From NCBI RefSeq assembly GCF_003033925.1, contig NZ_CP028365.1:2604001-2668000 (forward strand): a stretch of DNA of 64,000 bases. The letters are read 5' to 3'. The first letter of the stretch is position 1. The number at the start of each line of letters is the position of its first letter. Positions 54,388-64,000 of the stretch are shown here, in pieces. The DNA comes from Tannerella serpentiformis (GTDB lineage: Bacteria; Bacteroidota; Bacteroidia; Bacteroidales; Tannerellaceae). The notes under the pieces were generated by a model. It saw only the letters and a program-made list of their open reading frames with translations, did no database searches and was not told the DNA's origin. The translations under genes were made by a program, and so were the position numbers.

Positions 54388-55758
54388 ATGTCCGAAAAGA
54401 AAGAAGAGAAGAAGCCCTCGATTGTGGATCGTGCCGTCCGATGGGTAACGGATGCCATCCGCTTCGTCACGTACGACATCTGGCGCATCACCGACAGCGA
54501 TGTCAGCGGTCCGCGCCGCGTCTATATCTACCTGGCCAAGACACTCATCCTAGCCATCCGAGGCTATCAGCGCAACGACCTCCAGACGCGCGCCTCGGCG
54601 CTGACCTATAGCACCCTCCTCTCGGTCGTGCCCATGCTGGCCGTGGTGGTGGGCGTCGCCAGCGGATTCGGCGTGAAGGACATGATCGAAGAGAGTCTCT
54701 ACGACTCCTTTCCCTCCCAGTCGGCCCAGATCGCGCGCGGGTTCGACTTTGCCCAGAACTACCTCTCCATGACCCGCGGTGGCGTCTTTCTCGGCATCGG
54801 CTTGGTGCTGTTGCTCTACACCGTCTTTAGCCTCATCTCCACCGTAGAGCACACCTTCAACAGCATTTGGCAGGTGGAGAAAGACCGCACCTGGCACCGC
54901 AAAGTGACGGCCTATTCGGCCATGATCATCATCCTGCCCGTATTGATGACCATCTCCAGCGGTCTCTCCATCTTCCTTTCCACCCTGCGCCGCGCCCTGC
55001 TCAGCCCCTACATCTTCCTCACGCCTATCGCTGACACCACACTGAGCCTCGTGCCCTACACCATCATCATCCTCTTCTTCACCCTGCTTTACCTCCTGGC
55101 GCCCAACACGCGTGTGCGCTTCCTCAACGCCCTCGTGGCCGGCACCCTCGTGGGCTGTGCCTTTCAGATCTTCCAGTACCTCTATATCAACGGTCAGATC
55201 TGGGTCAGTAAATACAACGCCATCTATGGCAGCTTTGCCGCCCTGCCGCTGCTCATGCTTTGGCTGCAACTCTCATGGGTGATCTGCCTCTTCGGCGCCG
55301 AGCTGGTTCACGCCTCGCAGAACGTTCGCCTCTTCAGCTTCGAGCCCGACGTGCGGAACGTCAGCCGTCGCTACCGCGACTTCCTCGCCTTGCTCATCTG
55401 CTCGGTCGTGGCCAAACGTTTCGAGCGTTGCGAAAAGCCCTACACAGCCGACGAGCTCTCCGACCTCTGTCACATTCCGCCCAGCCTCACCGCCCAAACG
55501 CTCGCCCAGCTCACCGAGCTGGAGATTCTGGCCTCCGTCCGCTTCGAGGGCGACAGCGTCCGCACGGTGCGTTATCAACCCGCCTTCGCCATCGGTCACA
55601 TCACGGTCGGGCTTATCCTCCGTCGCATCGACGAGCACGGCTCGGAGCGTTTTCCGGTCGACATCGCCGCCGCCTACCGTCCCCAGTGGGAGGCCCTGCT
55701 CCGCACGCGGCGTGACCTGCTCGCCGCCGGCGACACGGTGTTGGTGAAGGATCTGTGA
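54388..55758 (+). CDS. YihY/UPF0761-family membrane protein
   Basis: A 456-residue inner-membrane protein once mis-annotated as ribonuclease BN. The core has six helices with the family landmarks RASALTYSTLLSVVPMLAVV, LISTVEHTFNSIWQV and AIYGSFAALPLLMLWLQLSW. Residues after about 320 form a soluble C-terminal extension with a winged-helix-like part (YTADELSDLCHIPPSLTAQT, then LTELEILASVRFEG), common in Bacteroidetes members. Function is unknown. It follows rnpB and ends in a hairpin terminator. Confidence 0.9.
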   Translation: MSEKKEEKKPSIVDRAVRWVTDAIRFVTYDIWRITDSDVSGPRRVYIYLAKTLILAIRGYQRNDLQTRASALTYSTLLSVVPMLAVVVGVASGFGVKDMIEESLYDSFPSQSAQIARGFDFAQNYLSMTRGGVFLGIGLVLLLYTVFSLISTVEHTFNSIWQVEKDRTWHRKVTAYSAMIIILPVLMTISSGLSIFLSTLRRALLSPYIFLTPIADTTLSLVPYTIIILFFTLLYLLAPNTRVRFLNALVAGTLVGCAFQIFQYLYINGQIWVSKYNAIYGSFAALPLLMLWLQLSWVICLFGAELVHASQNVRLFSFEPDVRNVSRRYRDFLALLICSVVAKRFERCEKPYTADELSDLCHIPPSLTAQTLAQLTELEILASVRFEGDSVRTVRYQPAFAIGHITVGLILRRIDEHGSERFPVDIAAAYRPQWEALLRTRRDLLAAGDTVLVKDL

Positions 55759-55780
55759 AGCGAAAGGCTAAAAATGAAAA

Positions 55781-55832
55781 GCCGGGTACATGATTGGGAT
55801 TCCCCCCTCACATGTACCCGGCTGTTTTGTTT
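55781..55832. terminator. CCGGGTAC-family hairpin between the YihY and serpin genes
   Basis: GCCGGGTACATG pairs perfectly with CATGTACCCGGC across an 18-nt loop and is followed by TGTTTTGTTTT. Confidence 0.85.
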
Positions 55833-55847
55833 TCAGCTTTCAGATTT

Positions 55848-57125
55848 TCAGATCTCTCCGATCTCCCCGATAAAGAGGATCACGCCCGTGCTCTTCTCAC
55901 GAATGACGAAGAGGAAGGGCCGATCGACAGTGAACACTTGCATAGGCGATTCGCCGGTGGGCAATACGTCAACGCTCGTGACGGCCGCAGCCTCGGTGCC
56001 CTCTTCGTCCACCTGCACAAAGGTTTTGTGGATCACCTTGGAGATGAACAAGCCAGTGACGTCAGCAATGCCGGAGAGGTCAGCCAGCTCAGGATTGAAC
56101 GGGAGCTTCATCCCCATATCCGGCAAGATGTGTTCGTGCATTGGGTATTCGCACTCGGCCTTGAAGCGCGGCAGCCTGACGATTCCATATGCTTCAGCAA
56201 GACTTTCCATTGCCTTGGCCCACGTCTGTCCGTCGAGTGCGGCCATGGCGTCGCGCGTAGTCTTTCCGTCTTTGGGCAGCATGATGACCATGCTGAAAGC
56301 GTGATTGCCATAGTCCATTTCCAAGTAATCGCAGACGTCGCTCGAGGCGCAGCGGAAGGTATCCCTGAGGCGCATCATCTGCACTTGCTGCGTCGAGCCG
56401 TCGGCCCGATGGAAGTCTGCGCTTCGAGTGTTTTTCTTCTCGAAGCGAGTAGTCCACGCGCCCTTGAAATAGACGGCGTTGATGAGATACATGAAGGTCG
56501 TGGGATCCACCCGCTTCACGATCTCCTTGATCTTGTTGTTCGTCTTGCGGGCGCACCATCCGTTGATAGTAGCCGTGGCCGTGGGTGAGGTGAAGTCTAA
56601 GGCTTGCACCTCGGCGTCGTAAGACGTGCGGTTGGCCTCGATGAAGGGTGCCTTGACGGTTGCTCCCTGGCGATACCAGATGGCGTTGGCGATGCCGATC
56701 GTCGTCTTGGGGTCAGCCCGGAGCAGGGCCTCGCGGAGCTCGCGGCTGTAGGCGTTGATGTCGGCCGTCGAGTAGCCCGACTCGCGGAGGGCGGTGCGCA
56801 TCTCGTCGGCCGTAGCGCCGACGGCGCCATTGAGTGTCATGTTCAGCGCCATGCTAACGCTAAGGGGCGAGATGAAGACGTTTGCGTCCGTCGAATGCTT
56901 CCTGACGGCGCGGAACAGGTCGAAAGTGAAGGCGTTGTCACGCGCCACCTTCTCGGCCTTCTTCAGTTCGACGGGGACGACTGGCGTGATGTGTCGCGTC
57001 GTGTCCACCGTTGTTCCCGGCGTTGGCTTTGGCTTCGGCTCAGGGATCGGTTCGTCGCCGTCCGACTTACATCCGGCGGTGACCAGCAGAGCGAGTAGCC
57101 CTGCGTAGAAAAACAACTTTTTCAT
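55848..57125 (-). CDS. Serpin lipoprotein A
   Basis: A 425-residue serine-protease-inhibitor (serpin) fold on a lipoprotein. The signal ends at LLVTAGC, followed by KSDGDE and a proline-rich linker ([18 protein letters not shown]). Serpin marks are [39 protein letters not shown], and a C-terminal hinge GTEAAAVTS before the reactive loop, ending in [11 protein letters not shown]. The hinge has the small residues needed for loop insertion, so it should be inhibitory. Counting 17 residues from the hinge glutamate as in alpha-1-antitrypsin puts P1-P1' at about Thr-Gly (VLPTGESP). Host or competitor proteases are the likely targets, as for Tannerella miropin. Start 57125 gives a clean lipoprotein signal. 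Confidence 0.93.
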   Translation of the reverse strand: MKKLFFYAGLLALLVTAGCKSDGDEPIPEPKPKPTPGTTVDTTRHITPVVPVELKKAEKVARDNAFTFDLFRAVRKHSTDANVFISPLSVSMALNMTLNGAVGATADEMRTALRESGYSTADINAYSRELREALLRADPKTTIGIANAIWYRQGATVKAPFIEANRTSYDAEVQALDFTSPTATATINGWCARKTNNKIKEIVKRVDPTTFMYLINAVYFKGAWTTRFEKKNTRSADFHRADGSTQQVQMMRLRDTFRCASSDVCDYLEMDYGNHAFSMVIMLPKDGKTTRDAMAALDGQTWAKAMESLAEAYGIVRLPRFKAECEYPMHEHILPDMGMKLPFNPELADLSGIADVTGLFISKVIHKTFVQVDEEGTEAAAVTSVDVLPTGESPMQVFTVDRPFLFVIREKSTGVILFIGEIGEI

Positions 57126-57166
57126 AGAGCAATGTGTATTTGGAATGAAACATAGCGTGTGTGGAA

Positions 57167-58444
57167 TCATTGGATCTCTCCGATTTCCCCGATAAAGAGA
57201 ATCACGCCCGTGCTCTTCTCACGAATGGCGAAGAGGAAGGGGCGATCGACGGTGAATTCTTTGTATTGATGCGGGTCGGAGGATCCGACCATATCGTTGA
57301 TGGTCACGGCGGCCGCCTCTGCCCCATACTCGTTCACGTCGATGAACGTCTTATGGATGATGGTCGAGATGAACAGCGGCGCATTGGTGATACCGGAGAA
57401 GTTAGCCGCGTTGGAGAACGGTAGCCGCATACCGAGGTCGGGCAGGATGCCCTCCTGCAGCTGGTAGTCGCACTCCGCTTTGAAGCGCGGCAGGATTAAT
57501 GCGATCGCCTTCGGACTCATGCGCTTTATCGTGGCCTCCCACCGATTACTGTTCATCGCCGTAATCATGTCGCGTGTCGTCCGACCCTCATCGGGCAGCA
57601 TGACGATCATACTGAAGGCATCGTTGCCGAAATTCATTTCGAGGTATTGCCCCAGTTCGTCTTTGGCATAATTGAAGGAGTAGGCTTGCCGCATCATCTG
57701 CGCGTGCTGTGTCGAACCGTCGGCTCGGTGGAAGTCAGCTTCCGTAGTGAAAGTCTTCTTGAAGGGATAATGCCACGCGCCCTTGAAATAGACAGCGTTG
57801 ATGAGATACATGAAGGTTGCGGGATCCACCTGCTTCACGATCTCCTTGATCTTGTTGTTTGTCTTGCGGGCACACCAGCCGTTGATCGTAGCCGTGGCCG
57901 ATGGCGAAGAGAAGTCTAAGGCCTGCACTTCGGCGTCGTAATACGTGCGGTTGGCCTCGAGGAAGGGCGCCTTGACGGTTGCTCCTTGGCGGTACCAGAT
58001 GGAGTTGGCGATGCCGATCGTCGTCTTTGGGTCAGCCCGGAGCAGGGCCTCGCGGAGCTCACGACTGTAGGCGTTGATGTCGGCCGTCGAGTAGCCCGAC
58101 TCGCGGAGGGCGGTGCGCATCTCGTCGGCCGTAGTGCCGACGGCACCATTGAGTGTCATGTTCAGCGCCATGCTGACGCTAAGCGGCGAGATAAACACGT
58201 TCGCGTCCGTCGAATGCTTCCTGACGGCGCGGAGCAGGTCGAAAGTGAAGGCATTGTCACGCGCCACCTTCTCGGCCTTCTTCAGTTCGACGGGGACGAC
58301 TGGCGTGATGTGTCGCGTTGTGTCCACCGTTGTTCCCGGCGTTGGCTTTGGCTTCGGCTCAGGGATCGGTTCGTTACCGTCCGACTTACATCCGGCGGCA
58401 ACCAGCAGGGCGAGTAGCCCTGCGTAGAGGAATAACTTTTTCAT
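57167..58444 (-). CDS. Serpin lipoprotein B
   Basis: A 425-residue serpin lipoprotein, very similar to its neighbours through signal, linker and first half. It diverges in the region [20 protein letters not shown] and in helical parts near residues 280-330. The hinge is GAEAAAVTI and the loop [16 protein letters not shown], with a predicted P1-P1' of Ser-Ser. The gene is separated from A and from C by 41 bases each, with nearly the same spacer sequence, as expected from tandem duplication. LLVAAGC is the lipobox. Confidence 0.93.
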   Translation of the reverse strand: MKKLFLYAGLLALLVAAGCKSDGNEPIPEPKPKPTPGTTVDTTRHITPVVPVELKKAEKVARDNAFTFDLLRAVRKHSTDANVFISPLSVSMALNMTLNGAVGTTADEMRTALRESGYSTADINAYSRELREALLRADPKTTIGIANSIWYRQGATVKAPFLEANRTYYDAEVQALDFSSPSATATINGWCARKTNNKIKEIVKQVDPATFMYLINAVYFKGAWHYPFKKTFTTEADFHRADGSTQHAQMMRQAYSFNYAKDELGQYLEMNFGNDAFSMIVMLPDEGRTTRDMITAMNSNRWEATIKRMSPKAIALILPRFKAECDYQLQEGILPDLGMRLPFSNAANFSGITNAPLFISTIIHKTFIDVNEYGAEAAAVTINDMVGSSDPHQYKEFTVDRPFLFAIREKSTGVILFIGEIGEIQ

Positions 58445-58485
58445 AGAGCGATGTGTATTTGGAATGAGACATAGCGTGTGTGGAA

Positions 58486-59769
58486 TCATTGGATCTCTCC
58501 GATCTCCCCGATAAAGAGGATCACGCCCGTGCTCTTCTCGCGAATGGCAAAGAGGAAGGGGCGATCGACGATGAAGAAAGACGATTCGTTACTGCCCACT
58601 ATGTCAATGCTCGTGACGGCCGCAGCCTCAGTGCCCTCTTCGTCCACCTGCACAAAGGTTTTATGGATTACGGAGGAAATAAACAGACGCCCGAAAGCAC
58701 CGATGTCCGCTATGCCGGAGAGGTCAGCCAGCTCAGAATTGAACGGGAGCTTCATCCCCATATCCGGCAAGATGTGTTCGTGCATGGGGTATTCGCACTC
58801 AGCCTTGAAGCGCGGCAGAAGGACGTGGATCTCTTTCAGGGTAAGACTTTGCATCGCGTCGGCCCACTTCTTTCCGTCCATCATGGCGATCACGTCACGC
58901 GTAGTCTTTCCGTCTTTGGGCAGCATGATGACCATGCTGAAAGCGTGATTGCCATAGTCCATTTCCAAGTAATCGCAGACGTCGCTCGAGGCGCAGTGGA
59001 AGGTATCCCTGAGGCGCATCATCTGCACTTGCTGCGTCGATCCGTCGGCCCGGCGGAAGTCTCCGCTGCGAGTGTTTTTCTTCTCGAAGCGAGTAGTCCA
59101 CGCACCCTTGAAATAGACGGCGTTGATGAGATACATGAAGGTCGTGGGATCCACCCGCTTCACGATCTCCTTGATCTTGTTGTTCGTCTTGCGGGCGCAC
59201 CAGCCGTTGATAGTAGCCGTGGCTGATGGCGCGGAGAAATTGATAGCCTGCACTTCGGCGTCGTAATACGTGCGGTTAGCCTCGATGAAGGGCGCCTTGA
59301 CGGTTGCTCCTTGGTGGTACCAGATGGAGTTGGCGATGCCGATCGTCGTCTTTGGGTCAGCCCGGAGCAGGGCCTCGCGGAGCTCGCGGCTGTAGGCGTT
59401 GATGTCGGCCGTCGAGTAGCCCGACTCGCGGAGGGCGGTGCGCATCTCGTCGGCCGTAGCGCCGACGGCACCATTGAGCGTCATGTTCAGCGCCATGCTG
59501 ACGCTAAGCGGCGAGATGAACACGTTCGTCTTGTCTGTATGTTTCCTGACGGCGCGGAGCAGATCGAAGGTGAAGGTGTTGTCACGCGCCACCTTCTCGG
59601 CCTTCTTCAGTTCGACGGGGACGACTGGCGTGATGTGTCGCGTTGTGTCCACCGTTGTTCCCGGCGTTGGCTTTGGCTTCGGCTCAGGGATCGGTTCGTC
59701 GCCGTCCGACTTACATCCGGCGGCGACCAGCAGGGCGAGTAGCCCTGCGTAGAGGAATAACTTTTTCAT
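58486..59769 (-). CDS. Serpin lipoprotein C
   Basis: A 427-residue serpin lipoprotein. Most of it is almost identical to serpin A, including [20 protein letters not shown] and the [20 protein letters not shown] segment. The region around [20 protein letters not shown] and the reactive loop differ. The hinge GTEAAAVTS is followed by [18 protein letters not shown], shorter than in A, with a predicted P1-P1' of Ser-Asn. Sharing blocks with A but not with B over the middle part suggests gene conversion. It is the first of the A-B-C tandem run in transcription order. Confidence 0.93.
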   Translation of the reverse strand: MKKLFLYAGLLALLVAAGCKSDGDEPIPEPKPKPTPGTTVDTTRHITPVVPVELKKAEKVARDNTFTFDLLRAVRKHTDKTNVFISPLSVSMALNMTLNGAVGATADEMRTALRESGYSTADINAYSRELREALLRADPKTTIGIANSIWYHQGATVKAPFIEANRTYYDAEVQAINFSAPSATATINGWCARKTNNKIKEIVKRVDPTTFMYLINAVYFKGAWTTRFEKKNTRSGDFRRADGSTQQVQMMRLRDTFHCASSDVCDYLEMDYGNHAFSMVIMLPKDGKTTRDVIAMMDGKKWADAMQSLTLKEIHVLLPRFKAECEYPMHEHILPDMGMKLPFNSELADLSGIADIGAFGRLFISSVIHKTFVQVDEEGTEAAAVTSIDIVGSNESSFFIVDRPFLFAIREKSTGVILFIGEIGEIQ

Positions 59770-59861
59770 AGAGCGATGTGTATTTGGGAATGAAACATAG
59801 CGTGTGTGGAATGATGTGCAGAGAGGGGAATCTATGGAGAGGCTTTGCCCCTGATCCCCCA

Positions 59862-59928
59862 CCTCCTTTTCTTCCCTTGATGGAAGAAAAGGAGGCAAAA
59901 GAAGATCAAGGCGTCAGGGACGCCGGCT
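59862..59928 (-). repeat. Dispersed hairpin element, copy D
   Basis: CTCCTTTTCTTCC/GGAAGAAAAGGAG hairpin with GAAGATCAAGGCGTCAGGGA, in the orientation of copy B. It lies between serpin genes C and D and would end the transcript of D. Confidence 0.85.
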
Positions 59929-59934
59929 AAGTTG

Positions 59935-59981
59935 GCCGGGTACATAATGGAGATCCTCCTCACATGTCCCGGCCAACTTGG
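59935..59981. terminator. CCGGGTAC-family hairpin between serpins C and D
   Basis: GGCCGGGTACAT faces ATGTCCCGGCC (one base missing in the right arm), with a 20-nt loop. Confidence 0.65.
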
Positions 59982-59988
59982 GGCTAAT

Positions 59989-61239
59989 TCAGATTTCCCC
60001 GATCTCTCCGATAAAGAGGATGGCGCCTGTGCTCCGCTCGCAGATGGCGAAGACGAAGGGGCGATCGACGCGGAAGAGGACGGGCTCTTTCTTGTCAACG
60101 GGCAGGGACATGAGCACCATCTCTACGCTTGTGACGGCTGCTGCCTCGGTGCCACTTTCCGTTACCTCGACGAACGTCTTATGGACGACGCCTGAGACGC
60201 GCAGCGGCTTCAAGGCGATGCCCGAGAAGTCTGCCTCAGGCGAGAAGGCGGCCTTCATGCCCATTCCGGGCAGGATGTCTTTGGCCAGGTCGTAGGTGCA
60301 TTCGGTGCGGAAGCGCGGCAGGTAGAGCTGCACCTCCTCGTTGTTCATCTGACGCATTTGCTTCCAACGCTCACCGCTGAGCGAGGCCATCACGTCGCGC
60401 GTCGTCTTTCCCTCTTGGGGCAGCATGACGACCATGCCAAAGGCCCCGTTGCCGTAACTCATCTCCAGGTAGCGGCAGACGTCGTTCGTGCCGTAGCGAT
60501 AGTCGCCTTGGCGGTACATCATCTGCACCTTCTCGGTCGATCCGTCGGCCTTGTGAAACTCGGCTGGCTTGGTGTTCTTCTTATCGAACGTCCTGGCCCA
60601 AGTGCCCTTGAAATAGACCGCATTGATGAGGTAGAGGAAGGCGTCGGAGGGGATGCGGTCGACGATCTGCGGAATGCGTTTGCGAGTCTGCCGGGCGCAC
60701 CAGTCGTTGATCACCTTCGGCGACCGGGGCGAGGCGAAGTCCAGCGGGCGCACCTCGGCGCCGTAATACGTGCGGTTAGCGTTCGTGAAGGCCGTGCGGA
60801 GCGTCTCGCCCTGGCGGTACCAGATGGAGTTGGCGATGCCGATGGTCGTCTGCGGGTCGGCCCGGAGCAAGGCCTCGCGCAGTCGCTTGCTGTAGGCATT
60901 GATGTCGGCCTGCGAATAGCCCGATTCGTGCAGTGCGGTGCGCATCTCATCGGCCGTAGTGCCGGCGGCGCCACCCAGTGTCATGTTCAGCGCCATGCCG
61001 ACGCTAAGGGGCGAGATGAAGACGTTCGCCTTGTCCGTGTGCTTCCTGACGGCCCGGAGCAGGTCGAAGGTGAAGGCGTTGTCGTCGGCCACCTTCTCCG
61101 GGTGCTCTAATCGGATAGGCTCGGCCGGCGTGGCGGCCGTCATCCCGTCTATACGTTGTTTCTCTCTCTTCGTGGCGCAGGCGCCAACGACAGCGGCCGA
61201 CAGCAGGGTCAGCCCGGCAATCATCATTTGTTTCTTCAT
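59989..61239 (-). CDS. Serpin lipoprotein D
   Basis: A 416-residue serpin, the most divergent of the four. The lipoprotein signal ends VVGAC and is followed by ATKREKQ, basic instead of acidic, and it lacks the proline-rich linker of A-C. Serpin marks include [29 protein letters not shown] and [16 protein letters not shown]. The hinge GTEAAAVTS leads to VEMVLMSLPVDKKEPV. By alignment to alpha-1-antitrypsin the P1-P1' pair is Met-Ser, the same as in that human elastase inhibitor. It is separated from the A-C block by a dispersed hairpin element, so it is probably its own unit. Start 61239 gives the lipoprotein signal. Confidence 0.92.
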   Translation of the reverse strand: MKKQMMIAGLTLLSAAVVGACATKREKQRIDGMTAATPAEPIRLEHPEKVADDNAFTFDLLRAVRKHTDKANVFISPLSVGMALNMTLGGAAGTTADEMRTALHESGYSQADINAYSKRLREALLRADPQTTIGIANSIWYRQGETLRTAFTNANRTYYGAEVRPLDFASPRSPKVINDWCARQTRKRIPQIVDRIPSDAFLYLINAVYFKGTWARTFDKKNTKPAEFHKADGSTEKVQMMYRQGDYRYGTNDVCRYLEMSYGNGAFGMVVMLPQEGKTTRDVMASLSGERWKQMRQMNNEEVQLYLPRFRTECTYDLAKDILPGMGMKAAFSPEADFSGIALKPLRVSGVVHKTFVEVTESGTEAAAVTSVEMVLMSLPVDKKEPVLFRVDRPFVFAICERSTGAILFIGEIGEI

Positions 61240-61435
61240 TTTATAATCGTGTTGGTGTAACATATCGTGCGTACGCTTTGAAGGACGTCCATCCGCCCCT
61301 ATATGCTGCATGGATGTGGTAAAATTAGCGGGGGAGGGCGACATGGAGCGGCACTTCCTTCCCGCGGCGGGATGTTGCGCATCGTGGACCGTCCTTTTTT
61401 TGCGACAAAAACATCGCTCGATAGAAAACACCTTT

Positions 61436-61770
61436 CCCGCGGCGGAAAGCGTTTTTCGGCAAAAAAGCCCCATTTCCCGTGGCGGGAAACCGATCTCCAG
61501 AAAATTTTACCGCCTTCCCGCCGCGGGAAACCGTTTTTCGAGCGATTTTTCCCCTTTCCCGCCGCGGGAAACCGTTTTTCTGAGAATTTTTTCCCTTTCC
61601 CGCCGCGGGAAGGCGTTTTTCGGAGATTTTTCCCCATTTCCCGCCGCGGGAAGGCGTTTTTCGAAAGTTTTGATCGGTTTCCCGCGGCGGGAAGGCGTTT
61701 TTGAAGGTCAGCGATCGGTTTCCCGTCTCATTTTCGCGTTTCAGAAATCACGGGATCGGTTTCGCGTCTC
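61436..61770. repeat. Tandem array, 41-bp units with CCCGC palindrome
   Basis: TTTCCCGCCGCGGGAAA (8-bp arms round one base) or a variant has its CCCG at 61436, 61476, 61517, 61558, 61599, 61640, 61681 and 61722, with a decayed copy near 61763. A single CCCGCGGCGGG also lies at 61361. The array sits between the divergent serpin D and dut genes. Confidence 0.9.
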
Positions 61771-61824
61771 ATTTTCGCGTTTCAGAAATCCCATGATCGG
61801 CCTCGTGTCGTATAATGCCATTTC

Positions 61825-61852
61825 TTGAAAGCGTTTAAGGCCGCTACTTTTG
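61825..61852 (+). promoter_or_regulatory. Promoter of dut
   Basis: TTG at 61825-61827, 17 bases, then TACTTTTG at 61845-61852, followed by a 21-base leader to the ATG. Confidence 0.6.
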
Positions 61853-61873
61853 CCATCAAATAATGACTATCAT

Positions 61874-62305
61874 ATGAAAGTGAAAATCGTAAACACATCA
61901 CGTCACCCGCTGCCCGAATACGCCACACCGCTCTCGGCCGGGGTAGACGTACGTGCCTTTCTCGACGCGCCCGTCACACTGGGCCCCTTGGAGCGCCGAC
62001 TCATCCCCACGGGGCTCTACATCGCCCTGCCCGAAGGTTATGAAGCGCAGATGCGCCCACGCAGCGGACTGGCCCTCAAGCATGGCATCACCATGCTGAA
62101 CTCGCCCGGAACGATCGATGCCGACTATCGTGGCGAGCTCAAAATCGTCCTTGTCAACCTCTCCGACACGCCCTTCACGGTCTGTGATGGCGAGCGCATC
62201 GGGCAGATGGTCGTGGCGCGCTGTGAGCACGTGGAATGGCAGCCCGTGGAGGCGCTCGACGAGACCGAGCGCGGCAGCGGCGGATTTGGACACACAGGTA
62301 TATGA
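61874..62305 (+). CDS. dut: dUTP diphosphatase
   Basis: A 143-residue trimeric dUTPase that hydrolyses dUTP to dUMP and keeps uracil out of DNA. All five family motifs are present: motif 1 [10 protein letters not shown], motif 2 [11 protein letters not shown], motif 3 [11 protein letters not shown], motif 4 ERIGQMV and motif 5 [10 protein letters not shown]. The start at 61874 (MKVKIVNTS) matches homologues; the frame is open to an upstream TTG that is not used. The TPR gene follows after 19 bases. Confidence 0.97.
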   Translation: MKVKIVNTSRHPLPEYATPLSAGVDVRAFLDAPVTLGPLERRLIPTGLYIALPEGYEAQMRPRSGLALKHGITMLNSPGTIDADYRGELKIVLVNLSDTPFTVCDGERIGQMVVARCEHVEWQPVEALDETERGSGGFGHTGI

Positions 62306-62324
62306 ACAGGGAGGCAGCACCGCA

Positions 62325-64000
62325 ATGACGATGAAACCGATATATAGACTGATTACGGCCGTGCTCTGCGCCGCCTTTGTTGTGCCCGGAGGGCGGGCCG
62401 ACGATAAGCAGATCCAAGCCCAAAAGCAGCAGCGCAAGGTGGACTACTACTATTTCGAGGGGCTCAAAGACAAGCAGGCCGGAAGACACGACGTCGCTTA
62501 CGACCACTTCCGTTACTGCATCAGCCTTGACTCCACGGCCGCGGCGCCGCTCTATGAGCTGGCCGTCTACGCCTTGCAACTACGCAAACCGGAGCTCTCG
62601 CTCGACTATCTCAGGCGCGCCGTGAAGTACGATCCGACGAACTACACCTATCGCCTGGCGCTGGCTTCGCTCTCGCTCAACGTGGGTATGTATGGCGAGG
62701 CTGCCGAGCTCTATCGTGAGCTGGTGCACGAGCATCCGGCTAAGCCTGAGCTGATCTATTACCTGGCCGAAGCCCTCAATCAGGCCGGCCAGACGGGCGA
62801 GGCCATCGACCGCTTCAATGAGTTGGAGAATACGCTGGGCGTCAACGAGGCGCTCTCTATGCAGAAATACAAGCTCTACATGCAGATGGAGCAGCGGGAT
62901 AAGGCTTACAACGAGCTGCAACGGCTGGCGGACAACAATCCGGGCGACGTGCGATACCCGATTATGATCGGCGACTTGCTGCTGGAGAATGGCGACACGG
63001 CCGGGGCGCTCTCGTCCTACGAGGCGGCGCATGAGATCGACCCCACGTCGCCCTATTATCCCGTCTCGATGGCCAACTATTACGAGGCCGTGGGCGATCG
63101 GGCGGCGGCCGAGAATCAGATCCGCACCGCACTCGTCGATCGGGAGCTGGACGTGGAGACGAAGATGGGCATCCTGGCGCGCTACCTCCGCCAGCTCCAC
63201 CAGACGCCGGACGCCATGATGACGGCCGATACGCTCTTCCGCACCCTCCTGGCGCAACACCCCGAGGAGCCTTCGCTGAAGAGATACTACGCCGGCCTAC
63301 TGATGATGCAAAACAAGACGGAGGAGGCCCGCTATCAATACCAACTCGTCACCGAGATGGAGCCCGACAACGAAGAAGCCTGGCAGCAGTTGCTCGTCAT
63401 CGCCATTCAGGCCAACGACACGAAGGAGGCCATGCGTATCTGCCAGAAGTGTCGCCAGATGTTCCCCGAGTCGCCCGTCTATTTCTTCTATCTCGGCGTC
63501 CTCTATTACGAGGAGAAGGCTTACCAAAAGGCCCTCGACGCCTATCGCGAGGGGCTGGAGAAGATCCCCGAGGAGAACGTTCACATGCGCTCGGACTTCT
63601 ACGGCCAGATCGGCGACATCTACTTCCAGATCAAGCGGCGGAAGGAGGCGTTTGAGGCCTACGATAAATCGCTCCAGTACAACCCCAACAACACGGCCGT
63701 GCTCAACAACTACGCCTATTACCTGACCATCTTGCGGCCCACGGGCGACCTCGATAAGGCCGAGCAGATGAGCGCCCGATGCATTAAGCTGGAGCCGAAC
63801 AATGCCACCTATCTCGACACCTACGCTTGGGTCTTCTTCAAGAAGCAGAACTACTCTCTGGCGCTGATCTATATCCAAAACGCCGTCGGGAAGGACACCA
63901 CGAACAGCGCCGAATTGCTCGAGCACTTTGGCGACATCCTCTTTATGACCGGCGACAAGGCCAAGGCCGTCGAGCAATGGAAGCAGGCGCGCGCGGCCGG
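62325..64000 (+). CDS. TPR-repeat protein, cut by the window edge
   Basis: An open frame of at least 558 residues that runs out of the window without a stop. It begins MTMKPIYRLITAVLCAAFVV, a signal peptide, and continues with tetratricopeptide repeats throughout (AYDHFRYCISLDSTAAAPLY, PELIYYLAEALNQAGQTGEA, YFFYLGVLYYEEKAYQKALD, SDFYGQIGDIYFQIKRRKEA). GGGAGG precedes the ATG at a good distance. In Bacteroidetes a TPR protein after dut is often followed by a DUF4292 lipoprotein and an EnvC-like M23 peptidase, which would tie it to envelope work. That continuation is outside the window. Confidence 0.9.
   Translation, partial: MTMKPIYRLITAVLCAAFVVPGGRADDKQIQAQKQQRKVDYYYFEGLKDKQAGRHDVAYDHFRYCISLDSTAAAPLYELAVYALQLRKPELSLDYLRRAVKYDPTNYTYRLALASLSLNVGMYGEAAELYRELVHEHPAKPELIYYLAEALNQAGQTGEAIDRFNELENTLGVNEALSMQKYKLYMQMEQRDKAYNELQRLADNNPGDVRYPIMIGDLLLENGDTAGALSSYEAAHEIDPTSPYYPVSMANYYEAVGDRAAAENQIRTALVDRELDVETKMGILARYLRQLHQTPDAMMTADTLFRTLLAQHPEEPSLKRYYAGLLMMQNKTEEARYQYQLVTEMEPDNEEAWQQLLVIAIQANDTKEAMRICQKCRQMFPESPVYFFYLGVLYYEEKAYQKALDAYREGLEKIPEENVHMRSDFYGQIGDIYFQIKRRKEAFEAYDKSLQYNPNNTAVLNNYAYYLTILRPTGDLDKAEQMSARCIKLEPNNATYLDTYAWVFFKKQNYSLALIYIQNAVGKDTTNSAELLEHFGDILFMTGDKAKAVEQWKQARAA

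Noticed and set aside
55848-59769. Serpin triplication as an assembly artefact
   Set aside because: The copies differ in reactive loops and in several internal segments, so they are distinct genes.

Overview
The window looks like a chromosomal segment of a high-GC oral-type member of the Bacteroidales, closest in flavour to Tannerella or Porphyromonas relatives. Four points support this: promoter boxes of the TAnnTTTG type in front of most transcription units, lipoproteins with acidic residues after the lipid-bearing cysteine, TonB receptor and BtuG-type vitamin B12 loci, and tandem serpin lipoproteins like the Tannerella inhibitor miropin. The genus is an inference. No rRNA, tRNA, prophage, transposase or cas gene was seen.

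Layout. 1-2888: end of a small protein, enolase, and a convergent TrmH-type RNA methyltransferase. 2990-15160: a vitamin B12/corrinoid acquisition region with two cobalamin riboswitches facing each other. The left one leads a BtuB-like receptor, a BtuG-like surface propeller and a BtuF-like binding lipoprotein. The right one leads two TonB receptors and a CbiK-like chelatase lipoprotein. 16 kb-22.5 kb: a small ORF, then ppa-pncB-DUF4924-rfbD-prfC and a PIN-toxin pair. 22.6-35.2 kb: TPR protein, two PLP sulfur-amino-acid enzymes, ahpC, dsbD-like, mazG and lon. 36-49 kb: a CPBP-protease/ABC module, hpt-adk-obgE, ligA-DUF6913-dapA, usp-ansA-BASS transporter. 49-55.8 kb: DUF417 protein, lipocalin, dnaX split by a slippery A10, ftsB-like gene, RNase P RNA and a YihY protein. 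55.8-61.2 kb: four serpin lipoprotein genes in tandem. 61.9 kb to the end: dut and a TPR protein cut by the window edge.

The most unusual feature is between the genes. Most long intergenic regions are filled by a tandem array whose unit is 41 or 42 bp (once 21 bp, once 168 = 4 x 42 bp). The sequence differs from locus to locus, but the units usually carry a 14-24 nt palindrome, often with a single central base. The constant period (close to four helical turns) with a changing sequence, and paired changes in the two palindrome arms at two loci, suggest a shared mechanism or structural role. I do not recognise it as a described repeat family. Other points worth following are the probable programmed frameshift in dnaX, the hypervariable reactive loops of the serpins, a nested element with 28-bp terminal inverted repeats, and an enlarged P3 region in RNase P RNA.
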